A stretch of 64,000 nt of DNA, taken from contig JADJBK010000007.1 in NCBI GenBank assembly GCA_016703745.1, positions 18,263 to 82,262 of the forward strand, written 5' to 3'. Position numbers and translations under genes: made by a program. The notes below the pieces were generated by a model. It made no database searches and was not told where the DNA came from. It worked only from the letters and a program-made list of their open reading frames with translations. This stretch comes from Nitrosomonas sp. (lineage in GTDB: Bacteria; Pseudomonadota; Gammaproteobacteria; Burkholderiales; Nitrosomonadaceae). Below, piece after piece: positions 41,637 through 50,618 of the stretch (its first letter is position 1; every line of letters begins with the position of its first letter).

Positions 41637-41657
41637 TTCTGTCGCAAATATTCGTAA
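41637..41657 (+). repeat. Solo insertion-sequence end, GGTTCTGTCGCAAATATTCG
   Basis: It matches the end at about 23061-23082, which reads the same on the opposite strand (GGACTCTGTCGCAAATATTCG, both continuing TAAAG). No transposase lies next to either. It sits 12 bp before the regulator gene of the R-M island. Confidence 0.5.
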
Positions 41658-41668
41658 AGTGTAAAGCC

Positions 41669-41872
41669 ATGATCCGCTGCCATCTCGCCCGCATGATGGG
41701 CGAACACAAGATGCGTATTGCCGACGTTGCCAGAGAAACGGGCTTGAGTCGCGCCACGGTGACGTTGCTCTATAAAGAAACGGCGCAGAAAGTGGATCTG
41801 GAAACCATTGAGAAGCTGTGCCTGCTGTTTGAATGCCAAGTAGGCGATCTACTTGAGCTGACCCAACAATAA
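41669..41872 (+). CDS. Small Cro/C1-type HTH regulator (67 aa)
   Basis: The whole protein is one helix-turn-helix domain: MRIADVARETGLSRATVTLL (residues about 15-34), then VDLETIEKLCLLFECQVGDL, ending at LLEL. This matches the HTH_26-type short regulators. It precedes hsdM by 97 bp on the same strand and is the natural candidate to control the restriction-modification genes, in the way C proteins do, though sequence similarity to C proteins is not evident. Confidence 0.82.
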   Translation: MIRCHLARMMGEHKMRIADVARETGLSRATVTLLYKETAQKVDLETIEKLCLLFECQVGDLLELTQQ

Positions 41873-41969
41873 ACAGGTTTGTCCGTTAAAAGATAAAGAC
41901 CCTTTGATAAGGCATTTAACGACATCCAATAAACGACTAATACCAAAAAAAAACAACAGGAACTACAGA

Positions 41970-43541
41970 ATGACAAGCATCCAACAACGTGCCGCCCTAC
42001 AACGCCAGATCTGGGCCATTGCCAACGATGTGCGCGGCTCAGTAGACGGCTGGGATTTTAAACAATATGTCCTGGGCACCCTGTTTTATCGCTTCATCAG
42101 CGAAAACTTTGCTCTCTATATTGAGGCCGGTGACGACAGTATTCATTACGCTGCGCTTAGCGATGAGGTGATCACGCCAGACATCAAAGACGATGCCATT
42201 AAAACCAAGGGTTACTTCATCTACCCAAGCCAGTTGTTTGCCACTGTGGCTAAAAACGCCAACAACAACGAAAGCCTGAACACCGATTTGGCCGCGATCT
42301 TTTCCGCTATCGAAGCCTCCGCTAATAGCTACCCCTCTGAGCCGGACATCAAAGGGTTGTTTGCCGATTTCGATACCACCAGTAACCGACTCGGTAATAC
42401 CGTTAAAGACAAAAATCTGCGTTTAGCGGCCGTTTTGAAAGGCGTGGCAGGCTTGGATTTTGGCCATGATTTTTATGAAAAGCCTGATGCCGCGCAAATT
42501 GACTTGTTCGGCGATGCCTACGAATTCCTCATCTCCAACTATGCCGCCAATGCCGGTAAATCCGGTGGTGAATTTTTTACCCCGCAGCACGTATCAAAGC
42601 TGATTGCCCAACTTGCCATGCACAAGCAAACCAGCGTTAACAAAATTTATGATCCAGCGGCCGGTTCTGGCTCGCTGCTGCTGCAAGCCAAAAAACACTT
42701 TGATAATCACATTATTGAAGATGGCTTTTGGGGGCAGGAGATTAACCACACCACCTACAACCTTGCCCGTATGAATATGTTTTTGCACAACATCAACTAC
42801 GACAAGTTCAATATGCAGCTGGGCAACACCTTAACAGACCCGCACTTTCTGGATGATAAACCCTTTGATGCCATCGTCTCCAATCCGCCCTATTCGGTGA
42901 AGTGGATAGGTAGTGATGACCCAACCCTGATTAACGATGATCGCTTTGCGCCAGCAGGTGTGCTCGCACCTAAATCCAAAGCCGACTTTGCCTTTGTGCT
43001 GCATGCACTAAGTTACTTATCCAGCAAAGGCCGCGCGGCCATTGTTTGCTTTCCCGGTATTTTTTACCGTGGCGGTGCCGAGCAGAAAATTCGCAAATAT
43101 CTGGTAGATAACAACTATGTGGAAACGGTTATTTCACTCGCACCCAACCTGTTTTTTGGAACCACCATTGCTGTGACCATTCTGGTGCTCTCCAAACACA
43201 AAGCCGACACCACCACCCAGTTTATTGATGCCAGTGGTTTATTTGAAAAAAACACCAATACCAACACGCTTACCCATGACCACATCGAACAGATCATGCA
43301 GGTGTTCGATAGCAAAGCAAATGTGGAACACTTCGCTCAATCCATACCGTTTGAGAAGGTGTCCGCTAACGACTACAACCTGTCGGTGAGCAGCTATGTA
43401 GAAGCCAAAGACACCCGCACAGTGACTAACATTGTTGAGCTAAATACTGATCTAAAAATTACTGTCGCTAAGATCACCCAACTGCGTATTGATATTGATG
43501 CGATTGTTGCCGAGATTGAAGGCGATGAGGTTGAAGCATGA
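41970..43541 (+). CDS. hsdM: HsdM, type I DNA adenine methyltransferase subunit (523 aa)
   Basis: N6-adenine methyltransferase that forms the M2S core with HsdS. The N-terminal helical domain starts QRAALQRQIWAIANDVRGSV. The AdoMet motif is DPAAGSGSLLLQ (residues about 227-238) and the catalytic motif NPPYSV (about 304-309). Length and the opening resemble the type IC (EcoR124I-like) group. The ATG at 41970 has AACAGGAAC upstream and gives the family start; in-frame codons before it would add a foreign leader. Its stop overlaps hsdS by 4 bp. Confidence 0.94.
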   Translation: MTSIQQRAALQRQIWAIANDVRGSVDGWDFKQYVLGTLFYRFISENFALYIEAGDDSIHYAALSDEVITPDIKDDAIKTKGYFIYPSQLFATVAKNANNNESLNTDLAAIFSAIEASANSYPSEPDIKGLFADFDTTSNRLGNTVKDKNLRLAAVLKGVAGLDFGHDFYEKPDAAQIDLFGDAYEFLISNYAANAGKSGGEFFTPQHVSKLIAQLAMHKQTSVNKIYDPAAGSGSLLLQAKKHFDNHIIEDGFWGQEINHTTYNLARMNMFLHNINYDKFNMQLGNTLTDPHFLDDKPFDAIVSNPPYSVKWIGSDDPTLINDDRFAPAGVLAPKSKADFAFVLHALSYLSSKGRAAIVCFPGIFYRGGAEQKIRKYLVDNNYVETVISLAPNLFFGTTIAVTILVLSKHKADTTTQFIDASGLFEKNTNTNTLTHDHIEQIMQVFDSKANVEHFAQSIPFEKVSANDYNLSVSSYVEAKDTRTVTNIVELNTDLKITVAKITQLRIDIDAIVAEIEGDEVEA

Positions 43542-44667
43542 GCAGCATGAGTTATATGGAAAAGCTGCTTGATGGCGTTGAGGTAGAGTGGAAGGCGTTA
43601 GGTGATGTTGTTGCGATTAATACCGGTCAAAAGCCATCTGAAATTCTTGATAGTGCGACAGATTTTGATTATATCAATGCTGGTACATCTAGGTCAGGAT
43701 ATAGCGCAACTAGCAATTGCGAAGGTGACACGGTTACAACTCCATCCCGAGGGCAAGGAGGGATCGGTTATGTAGGATATCAAAAAGATCCGTTTTGGTT
43801 AGGTCCTTTGTGCTACAAGATGAAGTCACTTGATAATGCTTTTTTGATTAATAAATATATCTTCTATTTTTTCAATCAAAAAGCGCATTGTTATTAGGTT
43901 TAAAAAAAGAAGGTGGAGTTCCTGCTGTCAATAAGTCTGATTTGGCTAGATTAGAAATTCCAATCCCCTGCCCAGACAACCCCAAAAAATCCCTAGAAAT
44001 CCAAACCGAAATCGTCCGTATTCTGGACACCTTCACCGAGCTGACCACCGAGCTGACCACCGAGCTGACCACCGAGCTGACCGCCCGCAAAAAACAATAC
44101 AACTACTACCGCGAGCAGTTATTGAGCTTTGAAGAAGGGGAAGTGGAGTGGAAGACGTTGGGGTCGGTAGTAAATATAAAAAATGGTAAAGACTGGAAGA
44201 AGTTAGGGGCTGGAAATATTCCTGTATACGGTTCTGGCGGTGTCATGCTGTATGTTGACACTTTTGCTTATGACAAGCCAACGGTGTTGATTCCAAGAAA
44301 AGGATCAATCACAAATATCTTTTATGTTGAATCGCCATTTTGGAATGTCGATACGATTTACTACACCGAGATTGATACCGACCAAATTATTCCTAAGTTC
44401 TTCTATTACTTTATGAAGACGCTAGATTTAATGCAGTTGGATACTGGCTCTGGCAGGCCTAGTCTTACACAAGCAATATTGAATGAAATTAAAGTCCCCT
44501 TACCAATGCTGGCTGAGCAAGCTCGTATTGTTTCTATTCTCGATAAATTCGATGCCCTAATCAACTCCATCAGCGATGGCTTACCCCGCGAAATTGAATT
44601 GCGCCAAAAGCAATACGAGTATTACCGCGATTTGTTGTTGAACTTCCCAAGCCGGGTGCCGAGGTAG
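43538..44667 (+). pseudogene. hsdS: hsdS specificity subunit, frameshifted in the first target domain
   Basis: The first part (43538 to about 43885) reads WKALGDVVAINTGQKPSEIL, a normal first recognition domain, then stops early at TAG 43895-43897. The homologous reading resumes in another frame with LLLGLKKEGGVPAVNKSDLA from about 43885 and continues through the central repeat (residues ELTT), a second recognition domain (WKTLGSVVNIKNGKDWKKLG) and the distal helix to 44667. Removing two bases of the GCGC at 43883-43886 would restore one frame. The second ORF could give a half-size S protein with one recognition domain, a form known to dimerise in some type IC systems. Confidence 0.85.
44035..44082 (+). 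repeat. Four 12-bp tandem repeats in hsdS
   Basis: ACCGAGCTGACC is repeated four times without a mismatch and encodes (Thr-Glu-Leu-Thr)4 in the central conserved helix of HsdS. In EcoR124I and EcoR124II two or three copies of a 12-bp repeat coding for Thr-Ala-Glu-Leu set the spacing between the two half-sites. Confidence 0.95.
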
Positions 44668-44737
44668 CGGCCTAATGCATCATCTAAAACCCGTAGGGAC
44701 AAACTGCTCCCAGCTACAGCCATAAGGAAGGAACCCT

Positions 44738-45769
44738 ATGACCAAGCAATTAAGCCTGCAAGACCAAAGCACGGAGTTCCTGCTTTACACCGCACCCAGT
44801 GGGGCGGTGAAAGTCGAGGTGCTGCTCAGTGGCGAAACTCTGTGGCTGACGCAAAAGCGTATGGCCGAGCTGTTTGGCGTGGGCGTACCGGCCATTTCCA
44901 AGCATTTAGAGAATATCTATTCAAGCGGTGAATTAGATCAAAAGGCAACTATTTCCCTTTTGGAAACAGTTCAGCAAGAAGGGAGGCGCGAAGTTAAGCG
45001 TAAGCTCGAATACTACAACCTGGATGCTGTGATTTCTGTCGGTTACCGGGTCAATTCTACCCAAGCTACCCAATTCCGCATCTGGGCGACAGCACTCATC
45101 AAAGAGTACATTATCAAGGGCTTTGCCATGGATGATGAGCGCCTGAAAAATGGCCGCTTTTTTGGCAAGGACTACTTCCGCGAGTTGCTGGAGCGGGTAC
45201 GCTCCATCCGCGCCAGCGAGCGGCGCATTTACCAGCAGATTACCGATATTTTCGCCGAGTGCAGTATTGATTACGATCCAAAATCAAAAACCACCCGGCT
45301 GTTTTACGCTCATGTGCAGGACAAGTTTCATTTTGCTATCACCGGCCATACCGCCGCCGAAATCATTGCGCTGAAGGCCGATGCCAGCAAACCCCTGATG
45401 GGCATGAGCACCTATAAAAATGCACCGGACGGGCGGGTATTAAAATCGGACGCTTCAGTGGCCAAAAATTATTTAAGTGAAGATGAAATCAAAAAGCTGG
45501 AACGCAGCGTATCGGCTTTTTTTGACTACATCGAGGGCATCATAGAGCGGCGTAACACCTTCACCATGGAAGCGTTTACCGAGAGCGTGAACAAGTTCCT
45601 CGCCTTTAATGAATATCAAATTCTGGAAGGTTTCGGAAAAGTGTCGCGCCAGCTGGCAGAGCAAAAGGCCCATGCGGAATACGACAAATTCAACAAGCAA
45701 CAACGCATCGAATCAGACTTTGATCGCGAAATAAAAAAGCTACTGAACAGCAAGGATAAAGACGCATGA
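44738..45769 (+). CDS. RhuM-family protein (343 aa)
   Basis: Residues about 20-110 (LSGETLWLTQKRMAELFGVG then HLENIYSSGELD and YYNLDAVISVGYRVNSTQAT) are the typical RhuM/PF13310 (virulence protein RhuM) start, including an HTH-like segment. The middle part contains FRIWATALIKEYIIKGFAMD and a Fic-like region is absent. The biochemical role is unknown, but such genes are often found inside type I R-M operons between hsdS and hsdR, as here, where its stop overlaps hsdR by 4 bp. The ATG at 44738 follows AAGGAAGG. Confidence 0.88.
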   Translation: MTKQLSLQDQSTEFLLYTAPSGAVKVEVLLSGETLWLTQKRMAELFGVGVPAISKHLENIYSSGELDQKATISLLETVQQEGRREVKRKLEYYNLDAVISVGYRVNSTQATQFRIWATALIKEYIIKGFAMDDERLKNGRFFGKDYFRELLERVRSIRASERRIYQQITDIFAECSIDYDPKSKTTRLFYAHVQDKFHFAITGHTAAEIIALKADASKPLMGMSTYKNAPDGRVLKSDASVAKNYLSEDEIKKLERSVSAFFDYIEGIIERRNTFTMEAFTESVNKFLAFNEYQILEGFGKVSRQLAEQKAHAEYDKFNKQQRIESDFDREIKKLLNSKDKDA

Positions 45770-48700
45770 CGGATTATAAAACCATAGCCGAATCCAATAA
45801 CTTTATCGTACTGGATAAATACAACAAAGACTGGAAAGTGGCCGAGAGCTACCAGAGTGAAGACGCCTTAGAGCGCGAGCTGATTCAGGATTTGCAAAAC
45901 CAGGGCTATGAGTACCTGTCTGGCCTGAATAACCCGCAGGCCATGCTGGCTAACGTGCGTGTGCAATTGCAGTCCCTCAATAACGTGGAGTTTGCCGAGG
46001 GTGAGTGGCGGCGTTTTGTGGAAACCTATCTGGATAAGCCCAGTGACACTATCGTTGATAAAACCCGCAAGATCCATGATGACTATATTCACGACTTTGT
46101 GTTTGACGATGGCCGCATTAAAAATATTTATCTGCTGGATAAAAACAACATCACCCGCAACAAGGTGCAGGTGATCAAGCAGTTTGAGCAAACTGGCAGC
46201 CATGCCAACCGTTATGATGTGACTATTCTGGTGAACGGCTTACCGCTGGTACAAATCGAGCTGAAAAAGCGTGGTGTAGCCATTCGTGAAGCCTTTAACC
46301 AGGTGCATCGTTACAGCAAAGAGAGTTTCAACGGCGAGGATTCGCTGTATAAGTACTTGCAGTTGTTTGTCATCTCTAACGGAACCGATAGCCGCTATTT
46401 TGCTAATACCACCCAGCGCAACAAAAACAGCTACGACTTCAGCATGAACTGGGCGAAGGCAGATAACAGCCTGATTAAGGATTTAAAAGACTTTACCGCT
46501 ACCTTCTTCCAAAAAAACACCCTGCTCAATGTGTTGCTGCATTATTCGGTGTTTGATGTAAGTGATACATTACTGGTGATGCGCCCCTACCAGATCGCGG
46601 CCACCGAGCGTATTTTGTGGAAGGTGAAAAGTTCCCATGAGGCAAAAAACTGGAGCAACCCGGAAAGTGGCGGTTTTATCTGGCATACCACAGGCTCTGG
46701 TAAAACCTTAACCAGCTTTAAGGCCGCGCGTTTGGCCACAGAACTAGAGTTTGTAGACAAGGTGTTTTTTGTGGTCGACAGAAAAGACCTCGACTACCAG
46801 ACTATGAAAGAATACCAACGCTTTTCACCCGACAGTGTGAATGGCTCTGACAGTACCGCAGGTTTAAAGCGCAATCTGGATAAAGACGATAACAAGATCA
46901 TCGTCACCACCATCCAGAAGCTCAACAACCTGATGAAAAACGAAGGCGATCTACCCATCTACAACAAGCAGGTGGTGTTTATTTTTGATGAATGCCACCG
47001 CAGCCAATTTGGTGAAGCTCAAAAAAACCTGAACAAGAAATTCAAACGCTTCTATCAGTTTGGCTTTACCGGCACGCCCATCTTCCCGCTAAATGCTTTA
47101 GGTGCAGAAACCACTGCCAGCGTATTTGGTCGGGAGTTGCATTCTTATGTGATTACCGATGCGATACGCGATGAAAAGGTGCTTAAGTTCAAGGTGGACT
47201 ACAACGATGTGCGCCACAAATTTAAGGCCATTGAAACTGAGCAGGACGAGAAAAAACTATCTGCCGCTGAAAACAAAGAGGCGCTGTTGCATCCAGAGCG
47301 TATTCGCGAAATTTCCCAGTACATTCTGAACAACTATCGCCAGAAGACCCACCGATTGCAGTCGAACGCCAAGGGCTTTAATGCCATGTTTGCGGTGAGC
47401 AGTGTGGATGCCGCCAAGCTCTATTATGAATCGCTGAATAGTTTGCAGGCTGACCCTTCAAATAAAAACAGCGAAAAGCCGCTGAAAATCGCCACCATAT
47501 TCTCCTTTGCTGCCAATGAAGAGCAGGATGCGGTGGGTGATATTCTGGATGAAAGCTTTGATGTCTCGGCCATGAATAGCAGTGCCAAAGAGTTTTTGAA
47601 CGCGGCGATAGGCGATTACAACGCCTTCTTTAAAACCAATTTCAGTGTCGATAACAACGGCTTCCAGAATTACTACCGTGATTTGGCCAAGCGGGTGAAA
47701 ACCAAGGAAATCGATTTGCTGATAGTGGTGGGAATGTTTCTCACCGGCTTTGATGCCCCTACGCTCAATACACTGTTTGTGGACAAAAACCTACGTTACC
47801 ACGGTTTGATGCAGGCCTATTCGCGCACTAACCGCATTTATGACGCTACCAAAACGTTCGGTAATATTGTCACATTCCGGGATCTGGAAATGGCAACCGT
47901 GGATGCTATCACCCTGTTTGGCGATAAAAACACCAAAAATGTGGTGCTAGAAAAAAGCTACAAGGAATACATGGAAGGCTTTACCGATGTGGTGACCGGT
48001 GAAGCTAGACGCGGCTTTAAGGATGTGGTGAGCGAGCTAGAGCAACGCTTTCCTGATCCGGCGACTGCCATTGAAAAAGAATCCGATAAAAAAGACTTTG
48101 CCAAACTCTTTGGCGAATACCTACGCGTAGAGAACGTGCTGCAAAACTATGATGAGTTTGCCAGCCTGAAAGCCATGCAAAGCCTTGATATGAAGGACCC
48201 CGAAGCGGTTGAAGCGTTTAAAGCAGAACATTATTTGGATGATGAAAAACTGGCTGAGTTACAGATAATACGCCTGCCAGCCGAACGTAAGATTCAAGAT
48301 TACCGTTCTATCTACAACGATATCCGCGATTGGCAGCGCCGACAAAAATCAGCAGAAGAGAAAGAAAAATCCACCATCGACTGGGATGACGTGGTGTTCG
48401 AGATAGACCTGCTCAAGTCACTGGAGATCAACCTTGATTACATTCTGGAGCTAATCTTCGAACACAACAAGAAAACCAAAAGCAAAGCCGATTTGGTTGA
48501 CGAAGTACGCCGGGTGATCCGCGCCAGCCTCGGCAACCGCGCTAAAGAAAGTCTGGTTGTGGATTTTATTAATCAAACCGACCTTGATCAGATCGGTGAA
48601 AAGTCCAGCGTGATCGAGGCCTTCTTTTCCTTCGCCCAAGTTGAGCAACAACGAGAAGCCGAGGAGCTGATCAACACAGAAAGCCTGAATGCGGAAGAAG

Positions 48701-48882
48701 CCCGACGCTATATCACCAACTCACTCAAGCGGGAGTACGCCAGCGACGCAGGAACAGAGCTTAATGCCATTCTGCCAAAGATGAGCCCGTTAAACCCACA
48801 ATACCTCACCAAGAAACAAAGCGTGTTTCAACAGATTGCTAGTTTCGTTGAAAAGTTCAAAGGTGTGGGCGGGAGAGTTTAA
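45766..48882 (+). CDS. hsdR: HsdR, type I restriction subunit (1038 aa)
   Basis: The N-terminal nuclease domain has the PD-(D/E)xK pattern in YDVTILVNGLPLVQIELKKR (residues about 148-168). The SF2 translocase follows with Walker A HTTGSGKTLTS (about 305), DECH box IFDECHRSQ (about 407), motif III GFTGTPIF (about 430) and the later motif VGMFLTGFDAP (about 656) and QAYSRTNR (about 685). Length is typical of the EcoR124I group. The frame is intact, so the restriction motor could work if a specificity subunit is supplied. It is the last gene of the island; 48 bp later the SRAP duplicate begins. Confidence 0.95.
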   Translation: MTDYKTIAESNNFIVLDKYNKDWKVAESYQSEDALERELIQDLQNQGYEYLSGLNNPQAMLANVRVQLQSLNNVEFAEGEWRRFVETYLDKPSDTIVDKTRKIHDDYIHDFVFDDGRIKNIYLLDKNNITRNKVQVIKQFEQTGSHANRYDVTILVNGLPLVQIELKKRGVAIREAFNQVHRYSKESFNGEDSLYKYLQLFVISNGTDSRYFANTTQRNKNSYDFSMNWAKADNSLIKDLKDFTATFFQKNTLLNVLLHYSVFDVSDTLLVMRPYQIAATERILWKVKSSHEAKNWSNPESGGFIWHTTGSGKTLTSFKAARLATELEFVDKVFFVVDRKDLDYQTMKEYQRFSPDSVNGSDSTAGLKRNLDKDDNKIIVTTIQKLNNLMKNEGDLPIYNKQVVFIFDECHRSQFGEAQKNLNKKFKRFYQFGFTGTPIFPLNALGAETTASVFGRELHSYVITDAIRDEKVLKFKVDYNDVRHKFKAIETEQDEKKLSAAENKEALLHPERIREISQYILNNYRQKTHRLQSNAKGFNAMFAVSSVDAAKLYYESLNSLQADPSNKNSEKPLKIATIFSFAANEEQDAVGDILDESFDVSAMNSSAKEFLNAAIGDYNAFFKTNFSVDNNGFQNYYRDLAKRVKTKEIDLLIVVGMFLTGFDAPTLNTLFVDKNLRYHGLMQAYSRTNRIYDATKTFGNIVTFRDLEMATVDAITLFGDKNTKNVVLEKSYKEYMEGFTDVVTGEARRGFKDVVSELEQRFPDPATAIEKESDKKDFAKLFGEYLRVENVLQNYDEFASLKAMQSLDMKDPEAVEAFKAEHYLDDEKLAELQIIRLPAERKIQDYRSIYNDIRDWQRRQKSAEEKEKSTIDWDDVVFEIDLLKSLEINLDYILELIFEHNKKTKSKADLVDEVRRVIRASLGNRAKESLVVDFINQTDLDQIGEKSSVIEAFFSFAQVEQQREAEELINTESLNAEEARRYITNSLKREYASDAGTELNAILPKMSPLNPQYLTKKQSVFQQIASFVEKFKGVGGRV

Positions 48883-48930
48883 TAAAGAAACAAAGCGGTA
48901 CTTATTATCGGGTTACACCACATTGATTAT

Positions 48931-49285
48931 TGCGCGGCTGCCTGTGCGTTTACGAAATGGCAATGTCACCTGGGTAACGTGGGGCAGACGCAAGGACGAA
49001 GCCCTCGGTAAATTTCCAAATGGCGGTTGGGCACGCCTCAATTCCATCAAGAGCGGCAAATGGAAGCCATGGCATCCAAGGCCAGTCTTAATTGTCGCTG
49101 ATCAGTTCATGGAAAAAGACCAGGAGAAACAATCCCACTGGGTACCTTTAGGCACAAGCATGATGATTCAAGGGCTATTGGCAGAAAGGAATGATGAGCT
49201 GCGGGTTTATGTGGTAACAGTCAGCACACCGCCAGAATATGCCTGGATACATGATCGTTGGCCAAGATTGGTTCGGCTTGATCAA
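48931..49285 (+). repeat. 355-bp direct repeat, right copy
   Basis: Same orientation as 41136-41490, about 98 percent identical. Differences include AGT/AGC at about 49050, GAT/GAC before CAGGAGAAAC, and GGCCGAGG/GGCCAAGA near the end. Confidence 0.93.
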
Positions 49286-49300
49286 GACAAGGAATCCTGA
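48931..49300 (+). pseudogene. SRAP gene fragment lacking its 5' end
   Basis: It starts at the Arg-Leu-Pro-Val codons, so the first 17 or so residues, including the catalytic Cys2, are missing. The 3' end RLDQDKES and stop at 49300 lie one base before the next ORF, which suggests this is the original 3' end of the gene at 41083. It is open upstream into the hsdR flank but has no plausible start. Confidence 0.85.
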
Positions 49301-49301
49301 A

Positions 49302-49931
49302 ATGACTGTATTAGAGTTTATTTTGGCGATTATCGCTAGCGTCATCGGAAGTTGGCTTTATCAATTCTTGTTCGAAAAGCGCTCAACTACGACCCGCGAA
49401 ACAGTGCCTGATTGGGTGGTCAAGTCACTGGAAAGTGCTCGCGTGTTACTTCCCAATTGGTATCGGCGCTTCATTGCAAAGAAATACGGACTGGATTTTC
49501 CGGGTCAGTTCGTGGTGGATCGATATATGGAAGGTATGGCTTCTGACACTTTAATGCCAGGGTCGCCAATCTTCGTTTCGAAAGCGAATGGCAATGTTCT
49601 TTTAGAAGCCTTGCGCTATTCTGCTGGTCATCCGGAACGGATTGAGCATGCATACGATTTCGCCTTGAGATACACTAAGTACGGTGTATTTCGCAATCGG
49701 GAAGCAGCAGATGAGTTTCTCTCACAAGTTTTAGCGGTAGGAGCAGATCGGGGCGTGCAGATGTCGATCGAGCAACCCGTGTGGTCAGAGATGAATGAAG
49801 AACAGCGGCGCAAAGTTACAATCCCGCGTGAACTGATAGATGAATATCTTAAAAATTATGGGACCGGGTTCATCATCACGCGACTAGGGATATTTGCTGC
49901 TGTGTTCGGCCTGGTTCTGTGGCTGTCCTAA
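49302..49931 (+). CDS. Unknown membrane protein following the SRAP gene (209 aa)
   Basis: One helix at the N-terminus (VLEFILAIIASVIGSWLYQF) and one at the C-terminus (FIITRLGIFAAVFGLVLWLS) bracket a soluble domain of about 160 residues rich in Arg and Glu. No family is recognised. The ATG at 49302 starts one base after the SRAP stop, so the two were an operon before the R-M island split it. Ribosome binding could come from AAGGAAT in the end of SRAP. Downstream the sequence runs into insertion-element scraps. Confidence 0.7.
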   Translation: MTVLEFILAIIASVIGSWLYQFLFEKRSTTTRETVPDWVVKSLESARVLLPNWYRRFIAKKYGLDFPGQFVVDRYMEGMASDTLMPGSPIFVSKANGNVLLEALRYSAGHPERIEHAYDFALRYTKYGVFRNREAADEFLSQVLAVGADRGVQMSIEQPVWSEMNEEQRRKVTIPRELIDEYLKNYGTGFIITRLGIFAAVFGLVLWLS

Positions 49932-49937
49932 GAACCT

Positions 49938-49962
49938 GTTCCCCCACATGCGTGGGGAAGAC
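49938..49962. repeat. Single CRISPR-repeat-like palindrome
   Basis: GTTCCCCCACATGCGTGGGG contains arms CCCCAC and GTGGGG around ATGC and resembles type I-E CRISPR repeats (GTTCCCC...GGGGAA form). Only one copy exists, with no spacer-repeat periodicity and no cas genes. It abuts the broken end of an IS3 OrfB fragment. Confidence 0.35.
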
Positions 49963-50190
49963 TCTTCACGCTTAAGCTGACGCCAGACCTTGTCGGCACC
50001 GTAGACCTGCATGTTGCTGTATCTGCGGCAGCAGTTCATCATCACGCAGGACGCGGGCACAGCGCAAAGCCGGATTACGCTGCTGCGCGGAATATCGCCG
50101 ACACCCTGATGGGGCGACCTGCAAAACCTTGCAGATCGGCTCGACCCCATGGGCGTCGCGGTACCGGTCGATGAACGACCTCAGGATTTG
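49963..50190 (-). pseudogene. IS3-family OrfB fragment
   Basis: On the minus strand the DNA reads SFIDRYRDAHGVEPICKVLQ, then VAPSG and, after a frameshift, NMQVYGADKVWRQLKRE. This is the N-terminal part of an IS3 OrfB; the rve catalytic core is missing because the fragment ends at the palindrome at 49962. Confidence 0.75.
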
Positions 50191-50430
50191 AGTTTGCGGT
50201 CGAGCTCCGCCTGAGCGAAAAAAGCGCTGGCCAGCTTCAGAATCTCATTCGCCTTGCGCAATTCCTTTACTTCGCGTTCCAGGGCTTTGATGCGGTCGCG
50301 CTCTTCACTGGTCACGCCGTCTCGCAAGCCGGTATCGGTCTCGTGTTTGCGCACCCATTCAAGCAATGTGTGGGCTGAACAGCCGATCTTCGGCGCGATG
50401 GATTCAATCGTCGACCACAGCGAGAGATAC
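50181..50430 (-). pseudogene. IS3-family OrfA, N-terminus lost
   Basis: Reads ESIAPKIGCSAHTLLEWVRK (helix-turn-helix) then EERDRIKALEREVKELRKAN (coil) and ends FFAQAELDRKLKS, a standard OrfA. The first residues are replaced at about 50430 by the end of an IS30-type transposase, so no native start remains. It overlaps the OrfB fragment in the usual frameshift arrangement. Confidence 0.8.
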
Positions 50431-50555
50431 TCACTGCGGTGTTCCTGCACCCGTCTTCCCGAAGAATACCTCAAACGGAGCTCTGAATCCAAGCACCTTG
50501 CGTGGTCGATGGTTAAGTCTATCCACCGCCCACTGCACTTGTATCCTCGGTAACC
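50431..50555 (-). pseudogene. IS30-family transposase C-terminal fragment
   Basis: The minus strand reads QWAVDRLNHRPRKVLGFRAP then FEVFFGKTG and a TGA stop at 50431-50433. N-x-RPRK-LGF--P-EVF is the conserved end of IS30 transposases. Only about 40 codons remain. Confidence 0.75.
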
Positions 50556-50618
50556 TCAATCAATTCCATCCCCTTGGGGAATTGGCAGCAGACTGGTTTA
50601 GCCGACAACTGACTGTTG

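Noticed and set aside
23061..41657. A large mobile element bounded by the CTGTCGCAAATATTCG ends at 23.06 and 41.64 kb
   Set aside because: The two ends point outward from the trb region, not inward, so they cannot be the ends of an element containing it.
49938..49962. A CRISPR array
   Set aside because: Only one repeat-like unit is present, with no regularly spaced second copy and no cas gene, so it is listed only as a repeat-like palindrome.
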